Assembly: GCA_951812925.1 (NCBI GenBank) | Contig: OX638370.1 | Span: 46,875,948 to 46,939,947 of the forward strand | DNA: 64,000 nucleotides | Source: Calliopum simillimum | Taxonomy: Eukaryota > Arthropoda > Insecta > Diptera > Lauxaniidae | Direction of reading: 5' to 3' | In this document: positions 43,461 through 54,984 of the stretch, one piece after another | Numbering within the stretch: position 1 is the first letter of the stretch | How the letters are laid out: the number at the start of each line of letters is the position of its first letter | The notes under the pieces: generated by a model | What the model saw: only the letters and a program-made list of their open reading frames with translations | Databases searched by the model: none | Told to the model about the DNA's origin: nothing | Made by a program: the position numbers and the translations under genes

Positions 43461-46285
43461 ATTACCAAAATAACGAATTACATAGTTCCACTTTTTCCTT
43501 TTTCGTATAAAGTGCTTTGCAAAATTATAAAATGTACTTTTCTTTCAAAATTGTTTGGTAGAATCCAAGAATTAAACTTTTATTTTGGTACGTCCTTAAA
43601 TTTATATAAGCAAAAGAAAATCCTAATAAAAAATAACGAATTTATGTGACAAATTTCTTAACCACATTCATACATACGTATGTACTATGTACGTATTTCT
43701 ATAGTCCCATATTTTCTCATTCTTTACAAGACACATCCATCCATCCATTCTTCAACAACAAAAATATTCTTGCACATTTTCATGTACATATAAGTAAATA
43801 ATGATATTGAAACATTGACATGTAAAGCTCCTGAATGAATTTAATTAGATATTGACAGCGATGAAAGCATGTGGGGGGACCGATAGTCGACACGATGCTT
43901 CAAATAAGTGTCTACAATGAAATCTGATATAAACACATTGGCTGACAGATATGTACGCCGGATTTATTGACATGCCAATCATCAATCATATCATGATTAT
44001 GAAAATTAAGCGAATAAATTGTTAATCAATGAAACAATTTATTAAACGGCACTTAGGTGCTCCTGAAAAGTGACTTCACATCAAAAATTAAGTAAATTAC
44101 TAAACATTTAATGTTTTGTTTCCTTTTTTTGTTTTGTTGCTTTAAAAAGGCTGGAGTTCGTTCTAAAAAAAAGTAATAAAAATATGTATTCCGATTCTTC
44201 ATAAAAATTAAACATACGAGTATGTAGCGCTTTATGTTATAGCTTCAGAAAACCAAAAAATTAAAGTATTTTTTCAAGAGGACTACATATTAACTCAATA
44301 TTTTTAACAGTATTTCAAAATAAAAGGTCTGCCTCTCATTTAATCCGTTGCGTTGCGTTTTATTTTTTTCACGGCTCTCCGGATTCCTGGATTTTCTTCT
44401 CTATGGACAAAAGATATGCGGGGATCAGCTTGTTCTTAAGTTTTGACACGTCGAATTTTTTGCCACAGGTCGAAATATCACTCTAGTCGTCGATTTGATT
44501 AAAAGTGATCTTGGCTGGAGATACCCAGGCAATATAATTACAGGTTTTGTGTGGAAATAGCAAACATACAGGGAGAAAAAAAAAAGTTATTAAATGAAAT
44601 ATTCCGAATTAAGCCCAATATAGCATAAAATCATCCTAAAATACGCCAAACCCGTTCGCAATTCAAGCTCAAATTTGGGCATAATACAAATTTTTTACTC
44701 ACAATTGTACTCAATGTATGCCATTTTGTACTTGTTTATATAAAAAAAAATAAGCCCATTTTTTGATTAATTCAAGCTCTTTTGTGATTGTTTATCAAAA
44801 AATAAATTTTCATTTGCGTTTATTCTGTGCGTTTATGATTCTCAATATGACTATGTCAACTACTGCTTAAATAATTTCTGCTCGACAGTCGAATCGGGTT
44901 TTTATAATAGAGTAAATACTACTGACATCCCATAATGGAATGTTACGATGTACTGAGGTGTCTGTGGACATTTTGGTACATTGGTATCATTTCTTGCCCA
45001 TTGGGCAAAAATGAACATATTCATATTTTGATAAATAAGAAATGACTAAAAACAAATGGGCATATTTATATTTTTATAAAAAAGTACAAAAAGGCTGCGT
45101 TTAGCACAAATCAGTTTAATAAATTTTTGATGAATTGAGCTCATATGGGCATATTCACTTTTGATAAACAATCACATTATTACTTGATAACAAGAAAATT
45201 ATGGCTAAGCTGAAAATCGCACCCAAAATTTATCGGTTTGGGATAGTTTTCAGCTCAAAATTCTCGCCGTGTACATACAATGATAAGGGCGACTGTATTA
45301 CAGGCGTCAATAAGAAGTTATCATTTTCGTTTCTCTTATCCAAGCTCTATCTGCTAATCATGTGGTTAAGGTTAAAGTTTTCTGAGCCTACTTTGACACT
45401 CAAATAGCGTTGCTATCTGTTCTCTTATTCTCGGACACCGTCCTCTATTTTTGAATGTTTTGGAGTCGTCCAGGCTATTTTTTTTATTTGTGTCCGGTGT
45501 AAATTTTACGTCCAGGAGAAGTGCTTTTTGGCCCTCTGCCATGTTAAGTGGCATAAAAATGAAATTCTGCTTCTGTGCCAAAATCATGTTTGAAATAAAT
45601 CGGATTAAATATACACACTTGTGAAGTCCTGTGGAAAAGCAGGTTATTCAATATGGGTGCTTTCCTTTTCCACGGGATTTCATAAGTATGCTACTTCTGT
45701 ATCCAGGTGTTTCTGCCTGTATATAGGAAAACACTAAATATTAGGAATTAAATATAAATTTGGATGAAATTTGCTCAATGTTCAGGACGAGGGATCATGA
45801 CGAAGAATTCTGCAAGGATATAAGAAAGCATTTTATGGATATAAATACATGAAAGAAAAATATTTGTGAAAACAAAGTAAAAACAAATACACAAAATTGA
45901 CTTGGTGGCTTATTGGCAACACTAATTCATGCCATTAAAATTTCCACCGTACTTCAGCGCGTAGGTATTGCTCTTTATACTTTTATCCTTGTTATATGTA
46001 TGTATTCGTAAAGTATTTATCACGTTCCACAAATATCGACATCCATTGGAACGTGTCGTGAAGTAATTGCTTTTGATTTTTCCAAATTGTACGCAAATAA
46101 GTGGGTGCGGATAGATGCGATTAAAGTTTGTTCTGTTTTCATCAACACTCACACTGTACATAAATACGATACATACCGACATTTCAGCAGGAGCGGTTGG
46201 AAAAAAAAAAAATAAGTTGGGAATGAATAAAAAATGAACGAAAGCACTTATGAGAGTTCAACTCACGAACGACAATTTATATTAA
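43461..46285. other. Mostly unassigned AT-rich DNA
   Basis: A loose inverted repeat (44,690-44,800 against 45,100-45,175) shares AATTCAAGCTC/GAGCTC and GATTGTTTATCAAAA. A small palindrome GTCCTGTGGAAAAGCAGG / CTTTTCCACGGGAT lies at 45,630-45,690. No gene recognised. Confidence 0.35.
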
Positions 46286-47170
46286 CTAGAGTTCGCCTTG
46301 TGGCCGAAATTCGACCATTTTGATTTGACCACAAGACAAAGGAAAAAAGTTTTATACCCTTCCTTGGTCGATAAAATACAAAAGGCTTTTAATATTCTTC
46401 CTTAGGGTTCAGGTTATCTGCATCGGTGCAGCAGCTAAGTTGCAATATCGTACTTTCCATTTAGAGGCGTGTAGCTCCTACTAAAGAGCAAATAGTTTTT
46501 GATATCTTTCTATACCAAAATTCATAAAAATCAATCATGCTACCGTGCTATATAGTGCTAACTCTATATCTATACCAAATTTCATAAAAATCGTATGCAG
46601 TATTTTCGCCGTGAGAGCGTTTTTTTCATTTAGGGGCGTGGCACTGTCCACTGAAAATATAATGGTCATGTTATCTTTCCTTAGTGCCAATCCTACCTCC
46701 ATACCAAATTTCGTTAAAATCGATGCAGCGGTTTAGCTGTGAGAGCGTTTTTTCCATTTAAGGGCGTGGCACCGGCCACTGAAAAACATAATGGTCATAT
46801 TATCGTTCCTTAGTGCTAACTCTACCTCCGTACCAAATTTCGTTAAAATCGATGCAGCGGTTTAGCTGTGAGACCATTTTTTTCATTTAGGGGCGTGGCA
46901 CTGCCCACTGAAAAGATAATGGTCATGTTATCGTTCCTTAGTGTTAACCCTATCTCCACACCAAACTTCGTTAAAACCGATGCAGCGGTTTAGCTGTGAG
47001 AGCGTTTTTTCCATTTAGGGGCGTGGCACCGCCCACTTTAAAAAAATATAGTCCTATGCACTGCTCCTCCTCACAACCTTTCCAACAAAAAAAAAAATCA
47101 AGCAAATCGGTTAAGATTTAGGTATAGAAACTGGGACCTAACCGATTTCGTTTGCCTATTTATATATAGA
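46286..47170 (-). mobile_element. Helitron-type element, 885 bp, with 129-bp tandem repeats
   Basis: Read on the minus strand it starts TCTATATATAAATAGG (47,170) and ends GGCGAACTCTAG (46,286), with A before and T after, as for Helitrons. It contains four or more units of about 129 bp, each with GGGGCGTGGCAC, ATAATGGTCAT, CCAAATTTCGTTAAAATCG and ATGCAGCGGTTTAGCTGTGAG (46,633; 46,762; 46,891; 47,019), with diverged units before them. No coding; the frame at 46,545-46,736 is a repeat shadow. Confidence 0.8.
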
Positions 47171-47199
47171 TTCTCCAAATGAGAATTTAATTTTAGGTA

Positions 47200-47712
47200 G
47201 ACTCTGGCCGCACAAACGGACCTCATGCTCTACTCTGAAAAAACCAAAATCTTTAACCTGCTTCGATTGAAAGAACAATCTTCATCACTTTTCAAACCGG
47301 CCAAATATCTTGTAGTCTTCCTAGATCCAAAGCTAAGTTAGAAATATAACATAGAACAAAGATGCAAGAAAGTTTGAAAAGGATTTTACGCATGCAATAA
47401 GACCTTCAGCGAAAAATGAGGTCTTTAACCAAGAATAATACTTTGGTTATATAAAGCTGTAGTATGTCCAGCCACTAGTAAGGGGTACAATCGAACAAAA
47501 CTTGAGAGAGTGCAAAGGAATGCATGTGTTGGGGTAACGGGAGCATTGAGATCATGTCCAACTGCAGCTCTCAGCGTTCTTTTGCATCTTCTCCCTATAA
47601 CCTCATTCGTTAAAGCCACTGCCTCATGCAGTGCGATTAGGCTCAAAGTAGCCTGTTGCTGGATACCAAAGGACAATGGTCACTGTTCCATCCTTGATAC
47701 CCTGAACTCATA
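47200..47712 (+). pseudogene. Non-LTR retrotransposon (jockey-superfamily-like) RT C-terminal region
   Basis: In one main frame, with stops: LVVFLDPKLS-KYNIEQRCK, FYACNKTFSEK, GL-PRIILWLYKAVVCPA, then RTKLERVQRNACVGVTGALR, SCPTAALSVLLHLLPITSF and ATASCSAIRLKVACC. These are the YLGV-LD--L-W, LYKAVVRP and LERVQR---L-ITGA-R-TPT-AL--LL-L-P signatures of the thumb and post-RT region. The ILTYGS-VWWP motif has been deleted between CPA and NRTKLE. Confidence 0.85.
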
Positions 47713-48410
47713 AAATTATTGTGGTGAAATCATAGAAAACAGTCAAACATTTCTTAAATGTTTTCTAAAATTTTGGTCATACTAGATTTCTCTTTGATTT
47801 ATCAAATGAAGATTCTTTATTTTTTTAGAATTTGGATTTCGTATTTCTCACTACTTTATGTAGTGGAAGCATAGAATTGTTTCTATGTTATTTCAACACG
47901 AATTCTTTAAAACAGCGAATACCTAATTAGTAAAATTATAGAATTTATTGGGAGAAACATAGAAATTATTTGACTTTTTATAGAAATCATAATTTGCTGT
48001 TTTTATGAATGAAGTTGAAATATCACACAAAGATTTCTATGAAGTCGCAAATTTAATTATTTTAACCATAGAAATATTTCTACGGAATCGCATATTTAAT
48101 TAATTAAATTTAAGAAACAATTTGTAGTTTTAAGCAAAATTATTACGTTGTACACTGGGAAAAAATTTTGTGTACAACGTAAAAATATCTTAAAATGTAA
48201 GTATAAAAATAAATCATTTGATGTTTTTTAAGTTTAATCATACCTACGAGTATAAAAGAAATTGTTTTTACTGCTTATGAATAATATTTAAAAATTGATT
48301 GCTATTTTTAATCAAATTACAGTTTTAACTTGACAATACTTGTTTCGTGGGGTAATCAACTAAAAAGGTTTTCGGTAAGAATTGCATTCATAAAAAAAGT
48401 CGGTGAAATA
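47713..48410. other. Unassigned AT-rich DNA with a hairpin
   Basis: ATTACGTTGTACAC (48,149) and GTGTACAACGTAAAAAT (48,171) form a near-perfect hairpin. There is an otherwise repeated ATAGAA(A/T)-rich texture. Confidence 0.4.
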
Positions 48411-48699
48411 TACAGGGCTAGGCGCATGAACTGTTACCTGATCGAATGATCATAACTTTTTGTGTGAAATTATTTTTTATTGATTCAAATGACAAAAATG
48501 TGTGGAAATAATCAAAAAACTAGAATCCGGCTACTTTAGCTCGATATGGCCACCTTTTGCCTTGACTATGGCCTTCAAACGGTCAAAAAACGAGTTGCAT
48601 GCTGCACGAATGTGACCTTCCGGTATTTTGGCCCATTCTCGTAAAATGGCTTTCTTCAGCGCATCCATAATGACATATTTTTTAGTCCTCATCTTTCTC

Positions 48700-49510
48700 T
48701 CTTAGGTTGCCCAGGTGGAATAGTCCACCGGATTTGCGTCTGGCGAAATGAAGTGTGGAAAGTGGTTTTTTAGCCATTCTTGGTTCACACGAGCTTTATG
48801 AGATGGTGCTGAGTCTTTTTGGAACGTCCATGGTATGCGACCGAAATGTTTGCGTGCCCACGGCTCTAAAGCAGCTTCCAACACATTTACCCGAAAATAT
48901 GTCGCATTGACTTCGACACCAGACTCGATAAAAACCATTGGAGAGCGTCTATGGGCGGTCACAGCTGCCCATACCATTACTTGAGATGGGAAATTACTTC
49001 AGGTGGCTGTTCGTAGGCTCAAATTCTCATAGGACCGTTCGGTCAAGTAAACAGCATCATTGTGAGAGTTTATGAACTGCTCAATCGGGAAATTTTTCTC
49101 ATCAGAGAACACAATGTTAGGAAATTGGCCACGTTCGTGCAAGCGTCACAACTCCTTTGCTCTTTCGAGTCTTACTTGTTTTTGCTTTGGTGTAAGATGG
49201 TGTGTCTTTTGGAACTTGAAAGGCTTTACCTTGAGCTCATTTTGCAATATGCGTCTGATGCTTCTTTGGCCATTTGATTACCACTACGACGTGGATTTCA
49301 TTCAAGTCGAGCCTTCACTTTCCGCACCATTTCAGGCGATGTTGCACTTTTTTTTGGTCCACCACCATAGCGTTTGGCAGCGCTACCAGTACCATTATAA
49401 CGTGTTATGGTACGATACACAAACATTATATTCACTTTGAGATGTTTGAGCTCACGAACAATAGCTGGTTGTGATTTTCCAGTCAAATATAATGCAATCA
49501 CGAAGTAAGT
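48700..49510 (-). pseudogene. Tc1/mariner transposase pseudogene
   Basis: N-terminal HTH: VIALYLTGKSQPAIVRELK, KRYGGGPKKSATSPEMVRK; then NIVFSDEKNF (about 49,090-49,115, first D), AVYLTERSYENLSLRTAT followed by a TGA, VMVWAAVTAHRRSPMVFIE, WTFQKDSAPSHKARVNQEWL (second D) and FISPDANPVDYSTW (third D). The distance from second to third D is 29 residues because the usual TADWP-NSPDLNP loop is shortened. Frames change several times. Confidence 0.85.
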
Positions 49511-49628
49511 TTATTGACTGTTTTTTTGCTTGTATAGTACTAATGAAAGTACCAACGCACTTTTTTCTTTTAATTGAAGTATGATAAATTTATATTGAAC
49601 TAATTAAACAGTAAATTTGCAATTTTTC
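49506..49628 (-). repeat. 115-bp module inserted in mariner transposase 5' end
   Basis: Reverse-complement copy of the module at 17,950-18,066 and 18,530-18,643. It interrupts the transposase near codon 8 between the sequence for MDFKRN and VIALYL, so it came in after the mariner. Confidence 0.75.
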
Positions 49629-49915
49629 ATACTATTACGTTTGAAATCCATTTCGGAAAACTTTAGTTTTATAAAACTTAGACGCAAATGCTTTTGGCGG
49701 CTTGTAAACAATTTAATGAGCTGTCACTGGTATGAATTTGAAACAGCTGTCTTTTTTGGTTTGCCAGATGTATTATTTTGAAGTTGGTAACAGTTCATGC
49801 ACCTAACCCTTTATATGAAATTTTTCAAAATTTTTTATCTCATCAACTACAAATAACAGAGGTTGATTTTCTAAGCTTCTTTCTGGTTTTCCACACAAGT
49901 ATATGTATAGGGTGT

Positions 49916-50270
49916 TTTTTTAAGCCCGATAGAACTTGAAACTGTAAAAAATAACTAAAAAAATTATATTGTAATTAAAAATTTTTTTTTTTATTCGAAA
50001 GATCAATACATGGCTTTAACATTTGAAAATTATTTTGGGCGGATTGGACTATTGCGTGCGCCATAATAATCACGAAGTCGTGCTAAGTTGCACGAAACGA
50101 CGACTGATTCCACTGTTCGACAATTTCGAACTTTTTTAAAAACACATTAGAAAATCCAAAAAATTCTTAAAGTTGACGTTAAAATAAAATACCCGTTTCT
50201 CGTGGTTTTTCTCCAGCACGTCACATTTTTTTTAATCGATTTTTTAAGTTTTTTTATCCACTGTACATGA
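49916..50270 (+). mobile_element. mariner-like fragment (same TIR as the 17.28-kb MITE)
   Basis: TAGGGTGTTTTTTTAAGCCC and GATAGAACTTGAAACTG match the TIR of the MITE at 17,280. Following sequence (CATGGCTTTAACATTTG, GTGCACGAAACGACG-like, ATTCCACTGTTCGAC) resembles the 5' region of mariner elements. No right end was found. Confidence 0.5.
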
Positions 50271-50412
50271 TAAAACCAAAAATACCGCATTCTTGTGTTT
50301 AATCGATGAATTTAACTATATGATATTTACATCTGAGGTGTATCATGTGTTTAGCAAATTTATGCAGAATATTGCGGGAAATATTTTTGTTGAAAATTTT
50401 AACCTTGTTTAA

Positions 50413-51690
50413 CCCCCACATGTGGGTCATTTTTGCCCTTTTCTTAAAAAGGTACAAAAATGACACTTAAAACAGGAGAATATTGAGTCAGTATGTAATA
50501 CAGAAATATGTGCTACAAAATTTCACTACTAGTTTCTGAACACGTAAAGGTCGAAATTTAGGCCCGAAACCACAAAAATCGTTAAAATCAATTAGGACTT
50601 TTTACATTGCATATTAATAGTGTCAGACCGAAGGTCACTTTTTGGCCGAAGCCGTAGCCGATTAATCGGTTTTTTTATAACCTTCGGCCGTAGCCGAAGC
50701 CGAAGCTGAAGGTTCATTTATTTTATATTTTTACACCCTAATATCAGGGTATATTCAATTTGTAGCATTTTAGGCATTATCAGGCCAAATATAACACACT
50801 TAGCACCGATTTTGCATTGTTCAGATAAGCCTTAACTGGAATGGATCTTGAGAAGTGATCATTTTGTGAGATATTAGGTGCAAAAGGTTTTTGCAAAATG
50901 TTTTCCCTTATTTGATCCACGATTTTTTAGCTCAGAAAATTTGCATAAGTTGTTTTCGTACAAATTATATTCTATTTAAAGGTATTTTCTTGACCTTTAG
51001 CACTCGATTTCTCAGGAAGGCACAACTTCTCAAGGTATGACTAGAACAAAAGGTCAAACCTACTATCGGAAGGCCAAAAAACTTATTTACTCGACCTTTT
51101 GTATCCGATATCTCACGAAGGCACCACCTTTCTTAAATTAAGCGGCCATTTATCATCCGACTTTGTTCTGCAAGGGCTCGAAATGTTTGTAATGAAATAT
51201 TTAACTGACAAAAAATATATATCTCAAGACAATGATTTTTGCACTTTTGAGCAAGGAAAACTCAGGATTCTGACATAATAGAAAAAAACAAAGTTCAGAT
51301 TCGTAATTAGAAAGTCCCAATCCACTATAAACGGCCATCATTTTGTTTAAAAGTTTTTTTTTTTTAATCAACAAGTGGCTTTATGCTTGAAGTTACAAAC
51401 ATTCGGCTTCGGCCAAACATTCGGCTTATTTTTAGCCGAAGGCCGAATGTGAGACCGAAGGCGTTTTTTTGGCCGAAGGTGGTCGAAGCCGTAGCCGAAG
51501 CCGATTAATCGGTCGGACTCTACATATTAATTACATCCTTGACGCGCTTACCTTAAGTTTTAAGAATTTTTCGTCTTTGGTAACTCTAAGTGAAATTTTG
51601 TGTAGGATATTTTTACAAAATTTTTTAACCAATTGTAGCTCAGTTTTGGAAAAAGGGGTCAAAAAGACCCATAAAACAGGATATAATGGG
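50413..51690. mobile_element. piggyBac-like non-autonomous element, TTAA ends
   Basis: TTAA flanks both ends (50,409-50,412 and 51,691-51,694). Left TIR CCCCCACATGTGGGTCATTT and right (inverted) CCCATTATATCCTG...TGGGTCTTTTTGACCC share CCC and TGGGTC(A/T)TTTTTG(C/A)CCC. TTAA duplication with CCC-starting ends is the piggyBac rule. It is split by the hAT element at 50,618-51,522. Without that insert it is about 370 bp. Confidence 0.75.
50618..51522. mobile_element. hAT-type non-autonomous element, 905 bp, 8-bp duplication
   Basis: TIR TAGTGTCAGACCGAAGG against TAGAGTCCGACCGATTA. CATATTAA is perfectly duplicated (50,610-50,617 and 51,523-51,530). Ends are rich in GCCGAA(G) hexamers and contain GCCGATTAATCGG palindromes. 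The frame at 51,469-51,990 that runs out of the element is not a gene. Confidence 0.9.
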
Positions 51691-51699
51691 TTAATGTGT

Positions 51700-53900
51700 T
51701 CTAGGAAAATGATCCTTATTTGCTTTCGTTATGATCTTGTGAGAACGAGTTTTGTCCAAATTGTAGTTTTAGAGTTTTACAGTGGGGCGAAATTTGGAAA
51801 ATATTTATTGTTGAAAATTTTATTTAATAAAAATTTTAAATTCAAAAAAATTGTACTGAAAAATTGCGGTAGAAGCCACATTTTATTGTTTTTCTGGAGA
51901 AACACTGGCATTCCCACTCCAATTTTTGGAGGACTGGTAAGTTACACTTGTAGCTTTTTTTACAAGAAAAATAAAAAATATCAAAAATGACGTATTCTGG
52001 GAAACTCAATTTAAAATTTTTTTTTTTCAGAGTAAACTATATATAAAAAAAAAAAATTTTTCCTAGTTTTTATTTTAAAGCCTGTTTCAAGCTTAATCAT
52101 TTGACACCATAAAATTGAGAATTGGGTTATTGCAACTAAAGTTATAGCTTCTCAAAAAAAAACTAACCTAAAAATATCAAAGTCCTATACCTCCGCCATT
52201 TTTTTAAATTTTGAAAAAATATTTGGTAATTTTTCTCACTATGCTAATATGCCAATTTACAGCCAAATCGGATGCCATAAAAAAAATCTTGATCGTTTAC
52301 ACGTGGTTTGTATCAGATACAAAAGAAATTTTAGTAGCAAACTAACTTCTGATTTTTGATTAAAAAATATTGGTAACGTCATACATATTTAGTTGATATT
52401 TTCACCATGGTAGATGCTTTATTTAGATAATTTTAAAATGGATTCAGAAACTAGACTAAAAAAAGTGAATGCATTTTAATACTTTACCCACTAACATCCG
52501 CTACAAGAAACTTCTTAATATATTTCGTTGGTAACGTTATGTTTTTTTTTGCGGTACAATTCATCGCCCACAAATATGCACAAGAAACTGGTTTTCCTTC
52601 AAAATATCAATGTAAATCCTTAATTTCAAATATTTTCTCTCTGAGGGAATCAAAATTGTATTGATACAATAAAAATAAAGGAAATTTTTACCTTCTTTTC
52701 GGGACTTGTTTTTTTGGCATTTTTTTTTTTTTCTTTTCACAAGCAATAGTAAGTTTTTACGAAAAAAGCACCCCTAAAATCAACTTATATACTTAAAAAT
52801 GGTATTTTTTGACAGCATTAGATGTAAACTTATGAAATATGGGCAAATGAGTGGGAGATTTAAACAAAAAAAAAAAAAAGTTGTATAGCTTCGTCTTACG
52901 TGGCCGTGCCCATATATTGTACAAGCGTAAGTACAACACAAACTAAGTATGAGCACCGAAATTAAGGTTAAATTTTCCATTTGAATATGTTTATAAAATT
53001 TAAACTAACTATGAATGGAACTGCGAGTACATACTAACAAAATCACATTTGAATGTTTCTTTATTTCATTAGGAGAATAGAACTTGCATATGAATGTAAC
53101 TAAATTAAAAAATAACAAAATGAAAGTTTACATCTATGATATTCATGAAACAATTTCCACCATATGGACCACCGCTTGTTCATCCCTTGGATAGCTGTCC
53201 TTGACTTGGCTATAAATTCAACATTGAAAAGGGTGATTTTATCTTTCTTGCAATGGACGTGACCAGCAATTGTTTGGACCAACACCCTGGGCCAAAGTTA
53301 GAACTCGTGATGAGTGCTCAAAATACGCTTGGGTTTCACTGCTTTCAGCTGACCTCTTTCAATTAAAAAAAAAAAAAAAACTCATGGAATATAAAATGGA
53401 TACAATGTACAGACCACGTTTTATATTCTGTATGTAAGTAATGTGTGGTACATTTGTCAGAAAAAACACCCATTTACATACATACATGTGTATATGTAAA
53501 TCTACATACGACAAAATAACTAACTTCAAAGGTCAAACTTTTAACTTTGCAACGGAAATAAGAAGTGAAGACTTAGCGGAAATTCATCTGTTTATCCATC
53601 AATAAGGTAGGTGCTCTACAGGTGTGAGTCATCTCTGCATGATTGCATTGGTAAAGGGTTGAAAATGGTACATATATTTAAATATCTATGTATGTGAGTG
53701 TGTATATATGGCAATTTTCAATAAAAGGGTTAGAAAATAAAATTGTAAGCTTCTGCTTCGATGCATAGGATTCAAAAGCTTACACATTTCTAGCATACTC
53801 TTAAAGGAAATGAGCATAAAATGAGTAAATTGCAATTTCCGGTTTCCTTTAAACCGTTATCAGTGGACTCTGCCACTAGGTGGATTTCCAAATGCAGCGT
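51700..53900. other. Unassigned AT-rich DNA
   Basis: No recognisable domain, tRNA box or shared repeat. There is a (CATA)-type tract near 53,470-53,500 and 53,680-53,710. Confidence 0.35.
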
Positions 53901-53929
53901 TGGCAATTATTTAGTTGGCGATGAATTTG

Positions 53930-54190
53930 ATTCGAGCATCCCAAAGCAACAAACAAGATTTCGTCGACATCGATCGTATGTGAATCAAATTAACACGCTG
54001 ATAACACTTGCCGATTAATCATGCAAGTCTTCGTACAGGGCTGTTTACCATCACCAACTCTCTTCCTAACTTTTTTTGACGATCTCGTTTACGCTGATGA
54101 CATCGGCCTTTTATCGTCTAGGCACTCAGACATGTAAAGCAAACTGGAATAGATACCTTGTGCTGAATTGGCATAAGGCCAGTTTTTTAT
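53930..54190 (+). pseudogene. LINE (RTE-like) reverse transcriptase fragments
   Basis: KQQTRFRRHRSYVNQINTL matches the AGFR--RSC-DQI-TLR segment upstream of RT motif A. After a deletion, VQGCLPSPTLFLTFFDDL, VYADDIGLLSSRHSDM and SKLE give RT motifs B (QG-PLSP) and C (YADD). Motif A (VDFEKAFDS) and about 100 residues are missing. Stop codons follow. Probably the same clade as the 42.3-kb RTE end. Confidence 0.75.
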
Positions 54191-54254
54191 TTGTATGCTA
54201 TTAAATTTTTTGAAAAAATGTGCTTGAGATTAACCTTACTGTAAAGTTCAAACA

Positions 54255-54375
54255 ACAAAAAAAAAAAAAAAACTGACCGCACTAGGGTACGAACCCTGGC
54301 CCGTCCGTGTGATAGGTAGATACATATCCTTCTGCGCTACTTGCGCATATAATGAAGAGGCATAAAATTTGTATA
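54255..54375 (-). mobile_element. tRNA-derived SINE (copy of the 3.93-kb family)
   Basis: Minus strand: an A-box-like region near GCGCAAGTAGCGCAG and B box GGGTTCGTACCCTAG. The shared phrase CCCGTCCGTGTGATAG(A/G)TAGA(A/T)A (plus strand) and TAAAATTTGTATAT-AG tie it to 3934-4078. A poly-A run on the plus-strand left is the tail side of a neighbouring unit. Confidence 0.65.
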
Positions 54376-54436
54376 TAAAGTAAGCGTCTATCTAAAAATT
54401 GAAATTGTTACTAAAATTATAAAAGTCAAAATGATT

Positions 54437-54598
54437 ATATGTGATCTGGTCTATGAAAAGGGTGCTTGGGTGTCAAAAAAAAAATTTTCCAATTTTTTTG
54501 CCGATTCACATAAATTAACCTTTAAAAGTTGTTTTCCAGCTGTTTTCACGAAACTTATTTTCGCACTTAAGCCCCCTTTCATAGACCAGGTCACATAT
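54437..54598. repeat. Small foldback, 162 bp
   Basis: ATATGTGATCTGGTCTATGA at the left pairs with TCATAGACCAGGTCACATAT at the right, with more pairing inwards (AAAGGGTGCTT / AAGCCCCCTTT). Confidence 0.75.
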
Positions 54599-54984
54599 GT
54601 ATATTAACCTTACTCGAGTGGAGTAAAAATTATGACAGTATTTTTTAAAGTAATTAAAGTAATTTTAACTAGAATTATAAATTCAAAATGGTCACACATT
54701 TTTTTTCTGGCAGTATAATTTACTCTACTTAAAGTCTAATGTAGGCAATTTGGCGAAAATTTGAAAATTTATGTGAATGTCAAGAAAAAAGTACGTAGAG
54801 TCCCGATAATCCAATCACCCAAAATTGATTCCCTGCTATAGATAGGTATATTTTAGTGGACAAAAGATCCAACCGAGATAAGACAATTTTTCAGGGTTTT
54901 AGTCATAAAAATATAATTTAAATACGATTTCGTTGGTGTAATGTCTATGATGTTTAGTTTCAAAAATATATGCGTGTCCTATAA

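Larger units (their letters stand above)
48413..49811 (-). mobile_element. Tc1/mariner element with broken transposase, TA duplication
   Basis: TIRs CAGGGCTAGGCGCATGAACT (48,413) and its diverged inverse (AGTTCATGCACCTAACCCT, to 49,811), with TA on both outer sides. It codes a transposase on the minus strand and is itself interrupted by the 115-bp module at 49,506-49,628. Confidence 0.85.

Noticed and set aside
51469..51990. 173-residue open frame
   Set aside because: It begins in the GCCGAA repeats of a hAT end and runs through its target site into AT-rich DNA; no domain.
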